64,000 nt of DNA from Lysobacterales bacterium. GTDB taxonomy: Bacteria; Pseudomonadota; Gammaproteobacteria; Xanthomonadales; Rhodanobacteraceae. Positions 24,859 to 33,311 of this stretch are shown here, in pieces; positions within the stretch are counted from its first letter, which is position 1; every line of letters begins with the position of its first letter. The stretch is taken from assembly GCA_016707485.1 (NCBI GenBank), contig JADJHN010000002.1, positions 1,488,001 through 1,552,000 of the forward strand. The letters are read 5' to 3'. The notes under the pieces were generated by a model. That model was not told the DNA's origin. It made no database searches and saw nothing but the letters and a program-made list of their open reading frames with translations. The position numbers were made by a program, and so were the translations under genes.

Positions 24859-26355
24859 TCAGTCGCCCTTCTTTTCCGCAGGCGCTGGCGCTTGCGGGTT
24901 GGGCTGCATGGACGGCCCCTGCTGGAGCATCTTGCGCCCTTCCTCGGGCGATGCCTGGCGAATCGGCACCGCATTGCCCGTGGAAATGCCCTTCTCGTTC
25001 CAGGCGAAATGCATGTTGCTGCGGAAGATGCGCACGGCTTCCAGCGCATCCTCGTCCTTGATATCGCCATACTGACCGTAGTGGTTTTTCTGGCTGTTGG
25101 CGATGAAATACAGATCGTTGCCGACGACGGTTCCATAGGTTGGCAGGTCGAACGCCGGATTGGCCGCGTCGATCGGCATCATTTTCACCACGCTCTTGCC
25201 GTCCTTGCTCAGGTGCAGGCGGATGACGCGATTCGGCGACATGCCGTTCTCGATCGCGACCAGAGTGCCGTCATGCCAGTACAGGCCTTCGATGCCACCA
25301 AGGACCAGGGTGGTCGTGTCATGCGCAAGTGGAAAGCCGGTGCCGGCCTTCAGGTCCGCGCCAAAGATGCCCAGCGCATAGTCGGCAAAGTACAGGGTGT
25401 TGCCGTCGTCACTGATGGCCATGCCGCGGATGCTGGTCAGCTTCGGATTGGCGACAACGAGCTTGAGGGCATCACCCTCGACGGTGTAGATCTCGTTGAG
25501 CAGGCCATCGGCGACAAAGACCTTGCCGTCCTTGCCGATGGTGATGCTGGAAAGCGTGTGGGTACGTTCATTCGACGGCATGAGGATTTTGCCGAGCAGC
25601 TTGCCGGTTGACAGCCTGAACTTGAACAGGCCGGTCTTGTTGAAGTCTTCCTTGCGGAATCCCTTGAAATAGAGCGTCGAGGATGAAGTGACGTAAAGCA
25701 GGTCGCGCGGCGCATCGACGGCGATCGAGTAGACGCTCCACAGGCCGCTGCCGTCGGCCGGGGTGATGAACTCGCTCAGCTTGCCGTTCTTGTCGGCAAT
25801 GCGCACCTGGCCGTCGCGGACACTGCCAACGAGGAACTTCTGCCGCTTCGGATCCCAGGCAATGGACTCGAACAAGGTGTCGCCCTTGGGCAGCTCGAAG
25901 GCGACCTTGCCTTCGCCAAACGGCTGCAGGTTCAACTGCAGGTTCTGTACCACGTAATCCCAGGCTTCGGTGCCGGTGACTTTCTCGAAGCGGGGATCGT
26001 CCTTGAGGTCGACGCCATAGCCTTGAGCCTTCATTTTCAGCAGCAGGTCATAGGTCTTGCTCTTGTCGCCCAGCTTGGCGTAGGTCAGGGCCAGCAGCAT
26101 GCGCAGATCACCGGAATCCGGATGCAGCGCGCTCATGCGTGCCAGGGTCCAGGCGAGGCGCTGCTGGTCATCCAGCCGTTCATAACCGGTGATCATGCGG
26201 TTGAGCACTGCCGGCGAGGTGATCTCGTTGATCTGCGCCTCGGTGAACGTTGTGGCATCGCGTTGCTGCGGGGCTTTGGCCGCCGGAGTGTCGGCCAGGG
26301 CCATCGGTGCAGGCAGCAGCAAAGCCAGACAGCAAAGCAATCGCTTGATATTCAT
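24859..26355 (-). CDS. Exported SMP-30/NHL-type beta-propeller protein
   Basis: A 498-residue protein starting MNIKRLLCCLALLLPAPMALA, a cleavable signal peptide; AAGG lies upstream of the ATG at 26355. After a helical, TPR-like part (residues about 40-140, with RLAWTLARMSALHPDSGDLR and LALTYAKLGDKSKTYDLL) comes a beta-propeller with repeated W/Y-D-x blades (GLWSVYSIAVDAPRDLLYV, IGKDGKVFVADG, GMAISDDGNTLYFADY, GGIEGLYWHDGTLVAI). It ends in a Pro/Gln-rich tail. Propellers of this sort bind sugars or lactones or act as scaffolds in the periplasm; the ligand cannot be read from the sequence. It is divergent from the Nudix gene. Confidence 0.82.
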   Translation of the reverse strand: MNIKRLLCCLALLLPAPMALADTPAAKAPQQRDATTFTEAQINEITSPAVLNRMITGYERLDDQQRLAWTLARMSALHPDSGDLRMLLALTYAKLGDKSKTYDLLLKMKAQGYGVDLKDDPRFEKVTGTEAWDYVVQNLQLNLQPFGEGKVAFELPKGDTLFESIAWDPKRQKFLVGSVRDGQVRIADKNGKLSEFITPADGSGLWSVYSIAVDAPRDLLYVTSSSTLYFKGFRKEDFNKTGLFKFRLSTGKLLGKILMPSNERTHTLSSITIGKDGKVFVADGLLNEIYTVEGDALKLVVANPKLTSIRGMAISDDGNTLYFADYALGIFGADLKAGTGFPLAHDTTTLVLGGIEGLYWHDGTLVAIENGMSPNRVIRLHLSKDGKSVVKMMPIDAANPAFDLPTYGTVVGNDLYFIANSQKNHYGQYGDIKDEDALEAVRIFRSNMHFAWNEKGISTGNAVPIRQASPEEGRKMLQQGPSMQPNPQAPAPAEKKGD

Positions 26356-26437
26356 CAGCACAACCTTGGATGCTTGCGGGATTGGAGGCGGAGACAGACC
26401 ACGCCGCTCCCGCGAAAGTTTCTTGGAGCCGATTACG

Positions 26438-26977
26438 ATGACCGAAACAGTCACGCTTTGCAATGGAACCTGGCTGCGCCTGCAGCGGCGCGGACGCTGG
26501 GAATATGCCGAACGCACCAACCCCGGCGGCGGCGTGATGATCATTGCCGTAACCCCCGGCGACAAGCTGCTGTTTGTCGAGCAATATCGACCGGCACTGG
26601 AATGCATGACCATCGAGATGCCCGCCGGCCTGGTCGGCGACATTCCGGAAAGTGCCGCGGAAAGCGCGATCGAGGCGGCCCATCGCGAGCTGATCGAGGA
26701 AACCGGCTATGCCGCGGGGCGCATTGATTTCATCATGGCCGGACCGACCTCGGCCGGCATGAGCAACGAGATCCTGGCATTCGTGCATGCGCATGATCTG
26801 CATCGCGTCGAAGAGGGTGGCGGTGATGCGACCGAAAACATCATCGTGCATGAGGTCGACTGCGCGCAGGCGGCGCAATGGCTGGTGCGCAAGATGGTGG
26901 ATGGCTTCTCGGTCGATCCGAAGATCTTTGCCGGTCTGTATTTCCTCGAGCACGACAAGCTCATGCGCGGGATCTGA
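26438..26977 (+). CDS. Nudix hydrolase, ADP-ribose pyrophosphatase type
   Basis: A 179-residue cytoplasmic hydrolase. The Nudix box runs from about residue 64 (GLVGDIP) through E75 to REL-x-EETGY (83-91), preceded by the substrate-side strings VEQYRPALECMTIEMPAG typical of ADP-ribose/nucleoside-diphosphate-sugar hydrolases. The start at 26438 has GGAG nine bases upstream; the open frame continuing upstream is an antisense shadow of the propeller gene. A Gly-rich loop (EEGGGDATEN) is unusual but in a variable position. Confidence 0.9.
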   Translation: MTETVTLCNGTWLRLQRRGRWEYAERTNPGGGVMIIAVTPGDKLLFVEQYRPALECMTIEMPAGLVGDIPESAAESAIEAAHRELIEETGYAAGRIDFIMAGPTSAGMSNEILAFVHAHDLHRVEEGGGDATENIIVHEVDCAQAAQWLVRKMVDGFSVDPKIFAGLYFLEHDKLMRGI

Positions 26978-27024
26978 GCGGCCACGGTTTTGCGCGTGGC
27001 GGCTTGCCAACGGCCGCGCCGGGA

Positions 27025-27420
27025 TCAGACGCTCGTCAACACCACGGCCTGCCAGAGCAGCAGCGCGGCCATGCCAAGCAGGCACAGCAAGGTCAGCAGC
27101 ATGCCGATGAAGCGCGCCGGACTTGCGCCTGCAGAGCGCGACAAGCCGACTGCATGCAGCAGGCGACCGAGCACCAGGACAATGCCGAAACCATGCACGA
27201 TCAGCGGCAGGGTCTGGTTCCACTCGACCAGCAACAGCAGCAACAGGGCCAGTGGCAGATATTCGACCGCATTGGCGTGGGCGCGGATGCGGCGGGCCAG
27301 GTCCTGATGGCCGCCATCGCCGATCCCGGTTCGCGTCGACAGGCGCAGGCGGATCACGCGGAACGAGAGCGCGACGATCAACAGGGCCGAAAGGGCGGCA
27401 TAGATTGCAGTGATATGCAT
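27025..27420 (-). CDS. MAPEG family membrane protein
   Basis: A 131-residue four-helix membrane protein. It shows the MAPEG core RIRAHANAVEYLPLALLLLLL in its second helix region, where Arg, Asn and Glu form the glutathione/lipid site, plus GRLLHAVG. Bacterial relatives include YecN-type proteins of uncertain substrate. It begins ten bases after the stop of the TMEM43-like gene on the same strand. Confidence 0.88.
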   Translation of the reverse strand: MHITAIYAALSALLIVALSFRVIRLRLSTRTGIGDGGHQDLARRIRAHANAVEYLPLALLLLLLVEWNQTLPLIVHGFGIVLVLGRLLHAVGLSRSAGASPARFIGMLLTLLCLLGMAALLLWQAVVLTSV

Positions 27421-27430
27421 GGAAGAGTTC

Positions 27431-28132
27431 TCAGGGTTGCTGCGCACGGGCGGGAGCGAGCAGTCGCGACGACTGCTGGATGCCGCTGAGGGTGACCTCG
27501 CCAGCAGGGACAATGCGGTAACGGATGCGCAGATCGCCGACTGCCGGATGATCGCGGTCATTGGCGGAGACGAGCGCGCCGTCGACGACACTGAAACTGG
27601 CTGCGAGGTTCTCGGGAAACTCGTCCAGACTGACCGGGCGCGGTGTCGAGTCGAGGCTTGCGACCAGCAGATCCACATCCGGGACGAAGGCGCCAAGGCG
27701 GATGTCCTTGCCGGCAAAGCGCTCGCCCTGCAGCGGAAAATGGTCCGGATTGCGTTGCCCGGGAGATGCGCTGAACCGCGTCGAATCGACCAGCGTCGGC
27801 GACCAGATCGTCGCCAGCGTGCATGCGCCCGCGTTGCAGTGTTCCTGCCACTGCAACATCTCGACTTCGCGAATGAGCACGATGGCATCTGCTGCCTGCA
27901 GGCCGAGCTGTGGATCCGTCGCGGGTTGCTCGACCGACAATCGTCCGCTCACCTTGACCAGGCGACCTTCGTTGTCGGCATCGACCGGATCTGCCGCAAC
28001 CGGGATCGCGGTGGTCGGCAACGACGGAGCGGGGGCCTCCCGGTTCATCCACGTACCGAGCGCAAGCATCAGCAGTGCGAGCGCGCCGGCCAGCAGGAAA
28101 ACGGTGCGACGCCGGCGTGGGCGAGGGTTCAA
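27431..28132 (-). CDS. TMEM43-like protein lacking its C-terminal membrane region
   Basis: A 233-residue protein with one N-terminal transmembrane helix (residues 11-28) and the TMEM43 extracytoplasmic pattern: DNEGRLVKVSGRLSVEQPATDP, then EVEMLQWQEH, TRFSASPGQRNPDHFP and FAGKDIRLGAF. In TMEM43 proteins three further helices follow; here the protein ends about 15 residues after TLSGIQQSSRL. The start appears to be a TTG at 28132; no ATG lies in the right place. The gene is followed at once by a four-helix MAPEG protein. Function unknown. Confidence 0.75.
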   Translation of the reverse strand: MNPRPRRRRTVFLLAGALALLMLALGTWMNREAPAPSLPTTAIPVAADPVDADNEGRLVKVSGRLSVEQPATDPQLGLQAADAIVLIREVEMLQWQEHCNAGACTLATIWSPTLVDSTRFSASPGQRNPDHFPLQGERFAGKDIRLGAFVPDVDLLVASLDSTPRPVSLDEFPENLAASFSVVDGALVSANDRDHPAVGDLRIRYRIVPAGEVTLSGIQQSSRLLAPARAQQP

Positions 28133-28164
28133 CGGATCGCTGCCCGGATGCGTGTGGCGGCGGC

Positions 28165-28656
28165 TCAGACCGAATCGGGAATGATCACGGAGACTGCATC
28201 AATCTGCAGTCCGGCGTCTTGCGGTGCGCTGGCACCGTCTTTTTTCAGATGTTCGATTTCCTCGGCACTGGCGGCCTTCTTGCTGATCGTGCCATAGACG
28301 ATGGCCGGGCCGCTGGCATCTTTCGGTACGCCAAACGCATGCTCGTGCATGTTCACGCGCGCCAGCGTGCCTCGTTCGCTGCTCAGCACGACCCAGCAAC
28401 CCATCTTCTGGCAGACCTCGGTGATGCGGCCGCTGAAGGCGGCGGGCTTGCCGGCATGATCCTCGAGATGCGCGGCGGCAGTGTCCAGATCGACCGCCAC
28501 CGGCATCGTTGCCGGCAGGCGTGCCCCATAGACCGCGCCGTCCGCGCTGGTCTCGACCGGCGTTGCCGGGGCGAATTTCCTTTCGTGGTGGTCGGCATCC
28601 TTGGCCGCGAACGCGCTGCCGCAGATCAGCAGTGAAAACAGCAAGGCACTACGCAT
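28165..28656 (-). CDS. DUF4920 family exported protein
   Basis: A 163-residue protein with signal peptide MRSALLFSLLICGSAFA. The mature part contains a small OB-like domain: FSGRITEVCQKMGCWVVLSS, then HEHAFGVPKDASGPAIVYGT. The paired cysteines around GCW are the hallmark of DUF4920, a periplasmic family of unknown function with some similarity to nucleic-acid or metal-binding folds. It lies 32 bases upstream of the TMEM43-like gene and probably shares a transcript. Confidence 0.85.
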   Translation of the reverse strand: MRSALLFSLLICGSAFAAKDADHHERKFAPATPVETSADGAVYGARLPATMPVAVDLDTAAAHLEDHAGKPAAFSGRITEVCQKMGCWVVLSSERGTLARVNMHEHAFGVPKDASGPAIVYGTISKKAASAEEIEHLKKDGASAPQDAGLQIDAVSVIIPDSV

Positions 28657-28701
28657 GGTGAATTGCTCCGGGATGGGTCTGTGGAAAATCTGCCGACTTG
28701 C

Positions 28702-29571
28702 TCAGCCTGCCAGCGACCATGCGGTCAGGGCGGGCATCTCGTCGAGAGTACTGTAGCGGCCATTGTCGTCGCATTGTACCGAGGCCATCGCGCATTCGCT
28801 GTCATGCGTGAAAAACAGCCTGACCTTGCGCGCCAGCTTGTCGGCAAGAAATGCACGTTTCTCGTCGATCAGCATTTCCGGGAAGCGATCGTAGCCCATG
28901 GTGATCGGCAGGTGCACCCACGGTCGGCCGGGAATCAGGTCGGCGCAGAACACCACGCCGCCCTCGGGCGAGACGATCTCGGCGAGCATCAGGCCTGGCG
29001 TGTGGCCATTGGAAATCGTGAAGCGCACGGCATCGCCGAGCACCTTTGCATGCGCGCCTTCGACGATTTCCAGGCGACCGCTGTCAACCAGCAGCTGCGG
29101 CAATCCGGCGATGAACGAGGCGCGGTCGCGCGAATGCGGATTGAGCGCGCGCTGCCAGTGTTCGGCACCGACGACGAAGGTCGCATTTGGAAACAGCAGT
29201 TCCGGAGGGTGGCCTTCGCGCCAGGCGGCAAGCAAGCCGCCGGCATGATCGAAATGCAGGTGCGAAAGCACGACGACATCGATATCGGCATGCGCGAAGC
29301 CGGCTGCAGCCAGTGAATCAAGGAGTACGTGGCGGTCCTCGGCGACGCCGAAGCGGGCGCGCAATTTCGGCTCGAAGAACGCGCCGATGCCGGTTTCAAA
29401 GAGCACCGTCTTTCCCGCCAGGCCATCGGCCAGCAAGCAGCGGCAGGCCAGTGGAATGGCGTTGTCGGCATCGGCGGCAATCCATTTCTGCCAGACCGCC
29501 TTCGGCGCATTGCCGAACATCGCGCCACCATCGAGACGCTGTGAATTGCCGAGTAGTGACCAGAGTTTCAT
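28702..29571 (-). CDS. Metallo-beta-lactamase-fold hydrolase
   Basis: A 289-residue enzyme with the binuclear zinc motif H104-L-H106-F-D108-H109, a further Asp/His set (SNGHTPG, VVFCADLIPG) and a C-terminal LFFTHDSECA. The pattern is that of the quorum-quenching-lactonase/alkylsulfatase-like branch, but substrate is not decided by sequence. No signal peptide. It starts four bases after ggt ends on the same strand. Confidence 0.88.
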   Translation of the reverse strand: MKLWSLLGNSQRLDGGAMFGNAPKAVWQKWIAADADNAIPLACRCLLADGLAGKTVLFETGIGAFFEPKLRARFGVAEDRHVLLDSLAAAGFAHADIDVVVLSHLHFDHAGGLLAAWREGHPPELLFPNATFVVGAEHWQRALNPHSRDRASFIAGLPQLLVDSGRLEIVEGAHAKVLGDAVRFTISNGHTPGLMLAEIVSPEGGVVFCADLIPGRPWVHLPITMGYDRFPEMLIDEKRAFLADKLARKVRLFFTHDSECAMASVQCDDNGRYSTLDEMPALTAWSLAG

Positions 29572-29575
29572 CGGT

Positions 29576-31285
29576 TCATTGCACCTTTCCGCTGCTCATT
29601 TCCTCGCGCGGATCCGCACCCGCGTGCAAGGTGTTGGACTGGCGATCCCAGCCGACCATGTTCATCAGGCCCCAGCGGCGCTCGCCGGCGTTGACGATGT
29701 GGCCCATTGCCTGCAGTGCCCGGGTTTCCTCCGCCGTGAATGCGTCCGGCTCGGCGGAAACGACATCCGGCAGGTACTGGTGGTGGTAGCGCGGATTGCC
29801 GACAACCTGCTGCGGCAGTTCGCCATCGATGAAGGCGAGGATGCCCTCGAAGACCATGGTAATGATGCGGCTGCCGCCGGGCGTGCCGATGACGCCGACG
29901 CGATCCTTGCCGATGACGAAACTCGGTGTCATCGACGACAGCGGTCGGTGTCCGGGTTTCGGCGCATTGGCATCGCCACCGACCAGGCCGAATGCATTTG
30001 GCTGGCCGGGCAACAGGGCGAAATCGTCCATTTCGTTGTTCAGCACGAAACCCGTGCCTTCGACGACAAAACCGGAGCCGAGGGTCAGGTTGACCGTCTT
30101 CGTCACCGAGGCCATGTTGCCGTCGGCATCGATGATCGAATAATGGGTGGTGTGTTCGGATTCGGTTGATGACATGTAACCGGGCAGCATGTCGCTGGGC
30201 GTCGCCTTTTGCGGATGGATCGAGGCGCGCAAGCCGGCCGCATACAGCGGGCTGAGCAATTCGGCGAGAGGCATGCTCACGTAATCGGGATCGCCAAGAT
30301 ACTCGGCACGATCGCGATAGGCGCGGCGCATCGCCTCGATGTTGAAATGGATGCGCTGCACGCGATCGTAGCGGTCAGGATCGTAGCCGGCGATGATGTT
30401 GAACATCTCGCCAAGGGCAATGCCTCCGGATGATGGCGGCGGCGCGGTGACGATGCGCCAGCCGCGGTAATCGAGGCTGATCGGTTCGCGCTCCTTGACC
30501 GTGTAGTCGGCGAGGTCCTCGCGGCTCCAGATACCGCCTGCCGCACGTACCGCGGCGACCATGCGCTTGGCGAATTCGCCCTTGTAGAAACCGTCATTGC
30601 CTTCGCGGGCAATGCGCTCGAGGGTGTCGGCAATATCTGGATTTTTCCACACTACTCCGACTGCAGGCGCCTTGCCATCGGCGAGGTAGAGGCTCGCCGA
30701 GGCCGGCCAGCGTTCGAGCACGGGCTTGCGTCGCTCGATCGACGACTGCAGGCGTGGATAAACGGCAAAACCTTCGCGGGCAATGCGGATGGCCGGGGCC
30801 AGCGATACCGACAACGGCAGGCTGCCGTAACGCGCGGCCAGCAAGGCATAGGCCGCCGGTTCGCCGGGAATGCCGGCCGACAGCGGGCCATTGATCGACT
30901 TGTCCTTGTCGAGCTTGCCCTGGGCATCGGCCCAGAGTTCGCCGCGGCTCTGCGCCGGTGCGCGCTCGCGGGCATCGACGAAGAAATCCTTGCCATTGCT
31001 GGCCCGATGCAGCAGGAAGAATCCGCCGCCGCCGATTCCGGAGCTTTGCGGTTCGATCACGGCGAGGGTTGCGCCCACCGCAATGGCCGCGTCAAAGGCG
31101 TTGCCACCCTTGCCGAGGATCTCGAAGCCGGCCTCGGTGGCAAGGTGGTGTGAACTGGCAATCGCGGCCTTGCCCGGGCGCGCAGCCTGCACCGCTGCAT
31201 CCGCCGCGGTTGTCGGCGTTGCCTGCGTGGCCAGGCACGGCGACGCCAGCAAGGCGGCGATCAGAAAAAATCCATGGTGCTTCAC
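29576..31285 (-). CDS. ggt: Gamma-glutamyltranspeptidase
   Basis: A periplasmic N-terminal nucleophile hydrolase that breaks down glutathione and transfers the gamma-glutamyl group. The 569 residues begin with a signal peptide (MKHHGFFLIAALLASPCLA). The autocleavage site and catalytic Thr are in HTTHYSIIDADGNMAS (Thr around residue 379), with the substrate loop RPLSSMTPSFV and the GTPGGSRI oxyanion segment. The start overlaps the stop of the ferredoxin gene (ATGA). Confidence 0.95.
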   Translation of the reverse strand: MKHHGFFLIAALLASPCLATQATPTTAADAAVQAARPGKAAIASSHHLATEAGFEILGKGGNAFDAAIAVGATLAVIEPQSSGIGGGGFFLLHRASNGKDFFVDARERAPAQSRGELWADAQGKLDKDKSINGPLSAGIPGEPAAYALLAARYGSLPLSVSLAPAIRIAREGFAVYPRLQSSIERRKPVLERWPASASLYLADGKAPAVGVVWKNPDIADTLERIAREGNDGFYKGEFAKRMVAAVRAAGGIWSREDLADYTVKEREPISLDYRGWRIVTAPPPSSGGIALGEMFNIIAGYDPDRYDRVQRIHFNIEAMRRAYRDRAEYLGDPDYVSMPLAELLSPLYAAGLRASIHPQKATPSDMLPGYMSSTESEHTTHYSIIDADGNMASVTKTVNLTLGSGFVVEGTGFVLNNEMDDFALLPGQPNAFGLVGGDANAPKPGHRPLSSMTPSFVIGKDRVGVIGTPGGSRIITMVFEGILAFIDGELPQQVVGNPRYHHQYLPDVVSAEPDAFTAEETRALQAMGHIVNAGERRWGLMNMVGWDRQSNTLHAGADPREEMSSGKVQ

Positions 31286-31539
31286 GTGATTTCCTCGCGG
31301 GTCAGCGCGGCGTACTTCGCCTGCAGTTGCTCGCGCGATTCAGGGAATTGCGGATCGAGCACGATGCACTCGACCGGACAGACCTCGACGCACTGCGGTA
31401 CGTCGAAATGCCCCACGCATTCAGTACAGCTGGATGGCGCGATTTCGTAGATCTCGCGCCCCGGGGTTATCGCGTTGTTCGGGCAGACCGGTTCGCAGAC
31501 ATCACAGTTGATGCATTGGTCGGTGATCTTGAGTGCCAT
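31282..31539 (-). CDS. 2[4Fe-4S] ferredoxin, YfhL type
   Basis: An 85-residue cytoplasmic electron carrier with two clusters: C9-x2-C12-x2-C15-x3-C19-P, and C38-x2-C41 followed by C50, C54 and C58-containing CVEVCPVEC. The nine-residue gap between C41 and C50 and the C-terminal helix are features of the YfhL/Alvin-type ferredoxins. In many gammaproteobacteria this gene lies near coaD, as here. Confidence 0.95.
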   Translation of the reverse strand: MALKITDQCINCDVCEPVCPNNAITPGREIYEIAPSSCTECVGHFDVPQCVEVCPVECIVLDPQFPESREQLQAKYAALTREEIT

Positions 31540-31582
31540 TGCGTGGCTGCGGCGCGCCGCATGAACGGCGCGCCGGATTGCC

Positions 31583-32092
31583 TTACTTCATTTCAGCGAA
31601 GCGGTAGGTCGCGCCGGAACTGGTCAAGGCTTCCTTGACCCGGTCCGAATCGGCCTGCGCGCCGACGAAGAGCACGGTCACGTCCTTGAACGTGCCAGCC
31701 CCGGCATCCTTGAACGAATCGATGATGAGGTCCGCGGTGATCGCCGAATCCGGACCGCCGAACGCCAGCATGTTGCCGGGCAGGACGCCGCGGGAGACGG
31801 CGAGGCTGACGTTGTCGAGCTGGTTGCTGCGATCGATCACCGCCTTGCCGTCATCGCCGCCCGGAACAAAGTACATGTATGGACGATTGCTCTTGACGCC
31901 CTGCATGTTCTGCATGACCACGGCAGCGAGATACTTCTTCCACTCGGCCGGTGCAGCGGTGGGCGCCGGCAGGGCCACGGTCTCGACCGTCTGCTCGGTT
32001 GGCGCGGCAGCTTCTTCCTTCTTGTCGCAGGCAGACAGGGCCAGGGTCACCGCGCACGCGGCGAACACGAGGAAAAGGGATTTCTTCAACAT
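31583..32092 (-). CDS. Lipoprotein of unknown function
   Basis: A 169-residue protein with a lipoprotein signal (MLKKSLFLVFAACAVTLALSAC, lipobox L-S-A-C at the Cys). The start at 32092 has a textbook AAGGAG eight bases upstream. After an Ala/Pro/Thr-rich linker comes a globular domain (YLAAVVMQNMQGVKSNRPYM, ITADLIIDSFKDAG, VLFVGAQADSDRVKEAL) that I cannot name. It lies between coaD and the ferredoxin gene in one minus-strand cluster. Confidence 0.88.
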   Translation of the reverse strand: MLKKSLFLVFAACAVTLALSACDKKEEAAAPTEQTVETVALPAPTAAPAEWKKYLAAVVMQNMQGVKSNRPYMYFVPGGDDGKAVIDRSNQLDNVSLAVSRGVLPGNMLAFGGPDSAITADLIIDSFKDAGAGTFKDVTVLFVGAQADSDRVKEALTSSGATYRFAEMK

Positions 32093-32118
32093 CACTGCAA
32101 CTCCTTGAGGGTAAGGGA

Positions 32119-32619
32119 TCAATCGGCCCAGCGTTGCGCGAGCGCGTGCTGGACGACCGGATGGACGAATCCGGAGACATCGCCGCCAAGCCGCGCGATC
32201 TCGCGTACAAGCGACGAGGAAATGAAGCTGTATTGCTCGGCCGGGGTGAGGAACATGGTCTCGGCCTGCGGAATCAGGTGTCGATTCATGCTGGCCAGCT
32301 GGAACTCGTATTCGAAATCCGACACCGCTCGCAGGCCGCGCAGGATGACGCCGGCCTCGATCTCATTGACAAAGCTGGCGAGCAGGCTGGAAAACCCGCG
32401 CACTTCGACGTTGCCGATTCCGGCCAGTGCTTTCTTCGCCATGTCCAGCCGTTCCTCGAGGCTGAAGCAAGGGCCTTTGCTCTGGCTGTCGGCGATGGCA
32501 ACGACCAGGCGATCGAACAGCGGTGCCGCCCGCGTCACCAGGTCGATGTGGCCATTGGTGATCGGGTCGAAGGTGCCGGGATAGACGGCGACACGTGCGC
32601 GCGATGGAGGTACGGACAT
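32119..32619 (-). CDS. coaD: Phosphopantetheine adenylyltransferase
   Basis: This enzyme makes dephospho-CoA from 4'-phosphopantetheine and ATP, the penultimate step of CoA synthesis. The 166 residues contain VYPGTFDPITNGHIDL (T/H nucleotide motif) and YSFISSSLVREIARLGGDVS. The ATG at 32619 is chosen with AGGTGG upstream; a TTG precedes it directly. Confidence 0.96.
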   Translation of the reverse strand: MSVPPSRARVAVYPGTFDPITNGHIDLVTRAAPLFDRLVVAIADSQSKGPCFSLEERLDMAKKALAGIGNVEVRGFSSLLASFVNEIEAGVILRGLRAVSDFEYEFQLASMNRHLIPQAETMFLTPAEQYSFISSSLVREIARLGGDVSGFVHPVVQHALAQRWAD

Positions 32620-32650
32620 CAATCCACCTGGATTGCTGCGGAAATCCGCT

Positions 32651-33289
32651 CTAGCTTAGCGGAATCGTCGGAGTACGACGATAGAGCGCGAACTGCACGG
32701 CACCCGCCCGAGCTTCGCGGTGCAGCTGCCAGTTTGCCGGCAGGGCAAGGCTGCTGCCGACCGCCGATTCGACATGGATCATCGCCGCGTCCGCCAGCCA
32801 GCCTCCGCTTTCAAGTCGGGCAGCGGCATCGCCCCACAAGCCGGCGCCGAACGGTGGATCGAGAAAGACCAGGTCGAACGCTTGTGCCGGCCCGCGCAGC
32901 CAGTTCATTGCGTCGGCATTGACCACGTGGGCGTTATCGATCTTCAGGCGATCCAATGTCGCCTGCAGGTGACGGGCGAGGTCGCGATCGCGCTCGATGA
33001 GGGTGCAGGAGCCCGCACCCCGGGAAATCGCCTCGATGCCGAGTGCGCCGGTTCCGGCAAACAGGTCCAGGCATTTCGCGCCCGCGATCATCGGCGCCAG
33101 CCAGTTGAACAGCGTCTCGCGCACGCGGTCGCTGGTCGGGCGCAAGCCGTCACGCTCGATCACATCGATGCGGCTGCCGCGCAGCGTGCCGGCGACGATG
33201 CGCAGCTTGCCGGCGTTGCCTTGGGCAGGACGCTTCACGGGGATCTTCCGTTCAGGAGCACGAGGAGGGAGTGATAGCATGCCGCGCAT
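32651..33289 (-). CDS. rsmD: 16S rRNA (guanine(966)-N(2))-methyltransferase RsmD
   Basis: A SAM-dependent methyltransferase of 30S subunits. Motifs: RIVAGTLRGSRI, RPTSDRVRETLFNWL, the SAM loop DLFAGTGALGIEA and the catalytic LDPPF. Length is 212 residues; the ATGs at 33289 and 33280 are both possible and the first 25 residues are variable basic sequence. It is divergent from ftsY, the common arrangement. Confidence 0.95.
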   Translation of the reverse strand: MRGMLSLPPRAPERKIPVKRPAQGNAGKLRIVAGTLRGSRIDVIERDGLRPTSDRVRETLFNWLAPMIAGAKCLDLFAGTGALGIEAISRGAGSCTLIERDRDLARHLQATLDRLKIDNAHVVNADAMNWLRGPAQAFDLVFLDPPFGAGLWGDAAARLESGGWLADAAMIHVESAVGSSLALPANWQLHREARAGAVQFALYRRTPTIPLS

Positions 33290-33311
33290 CCTTTCGACGT
33301 GTCACCCCGCA

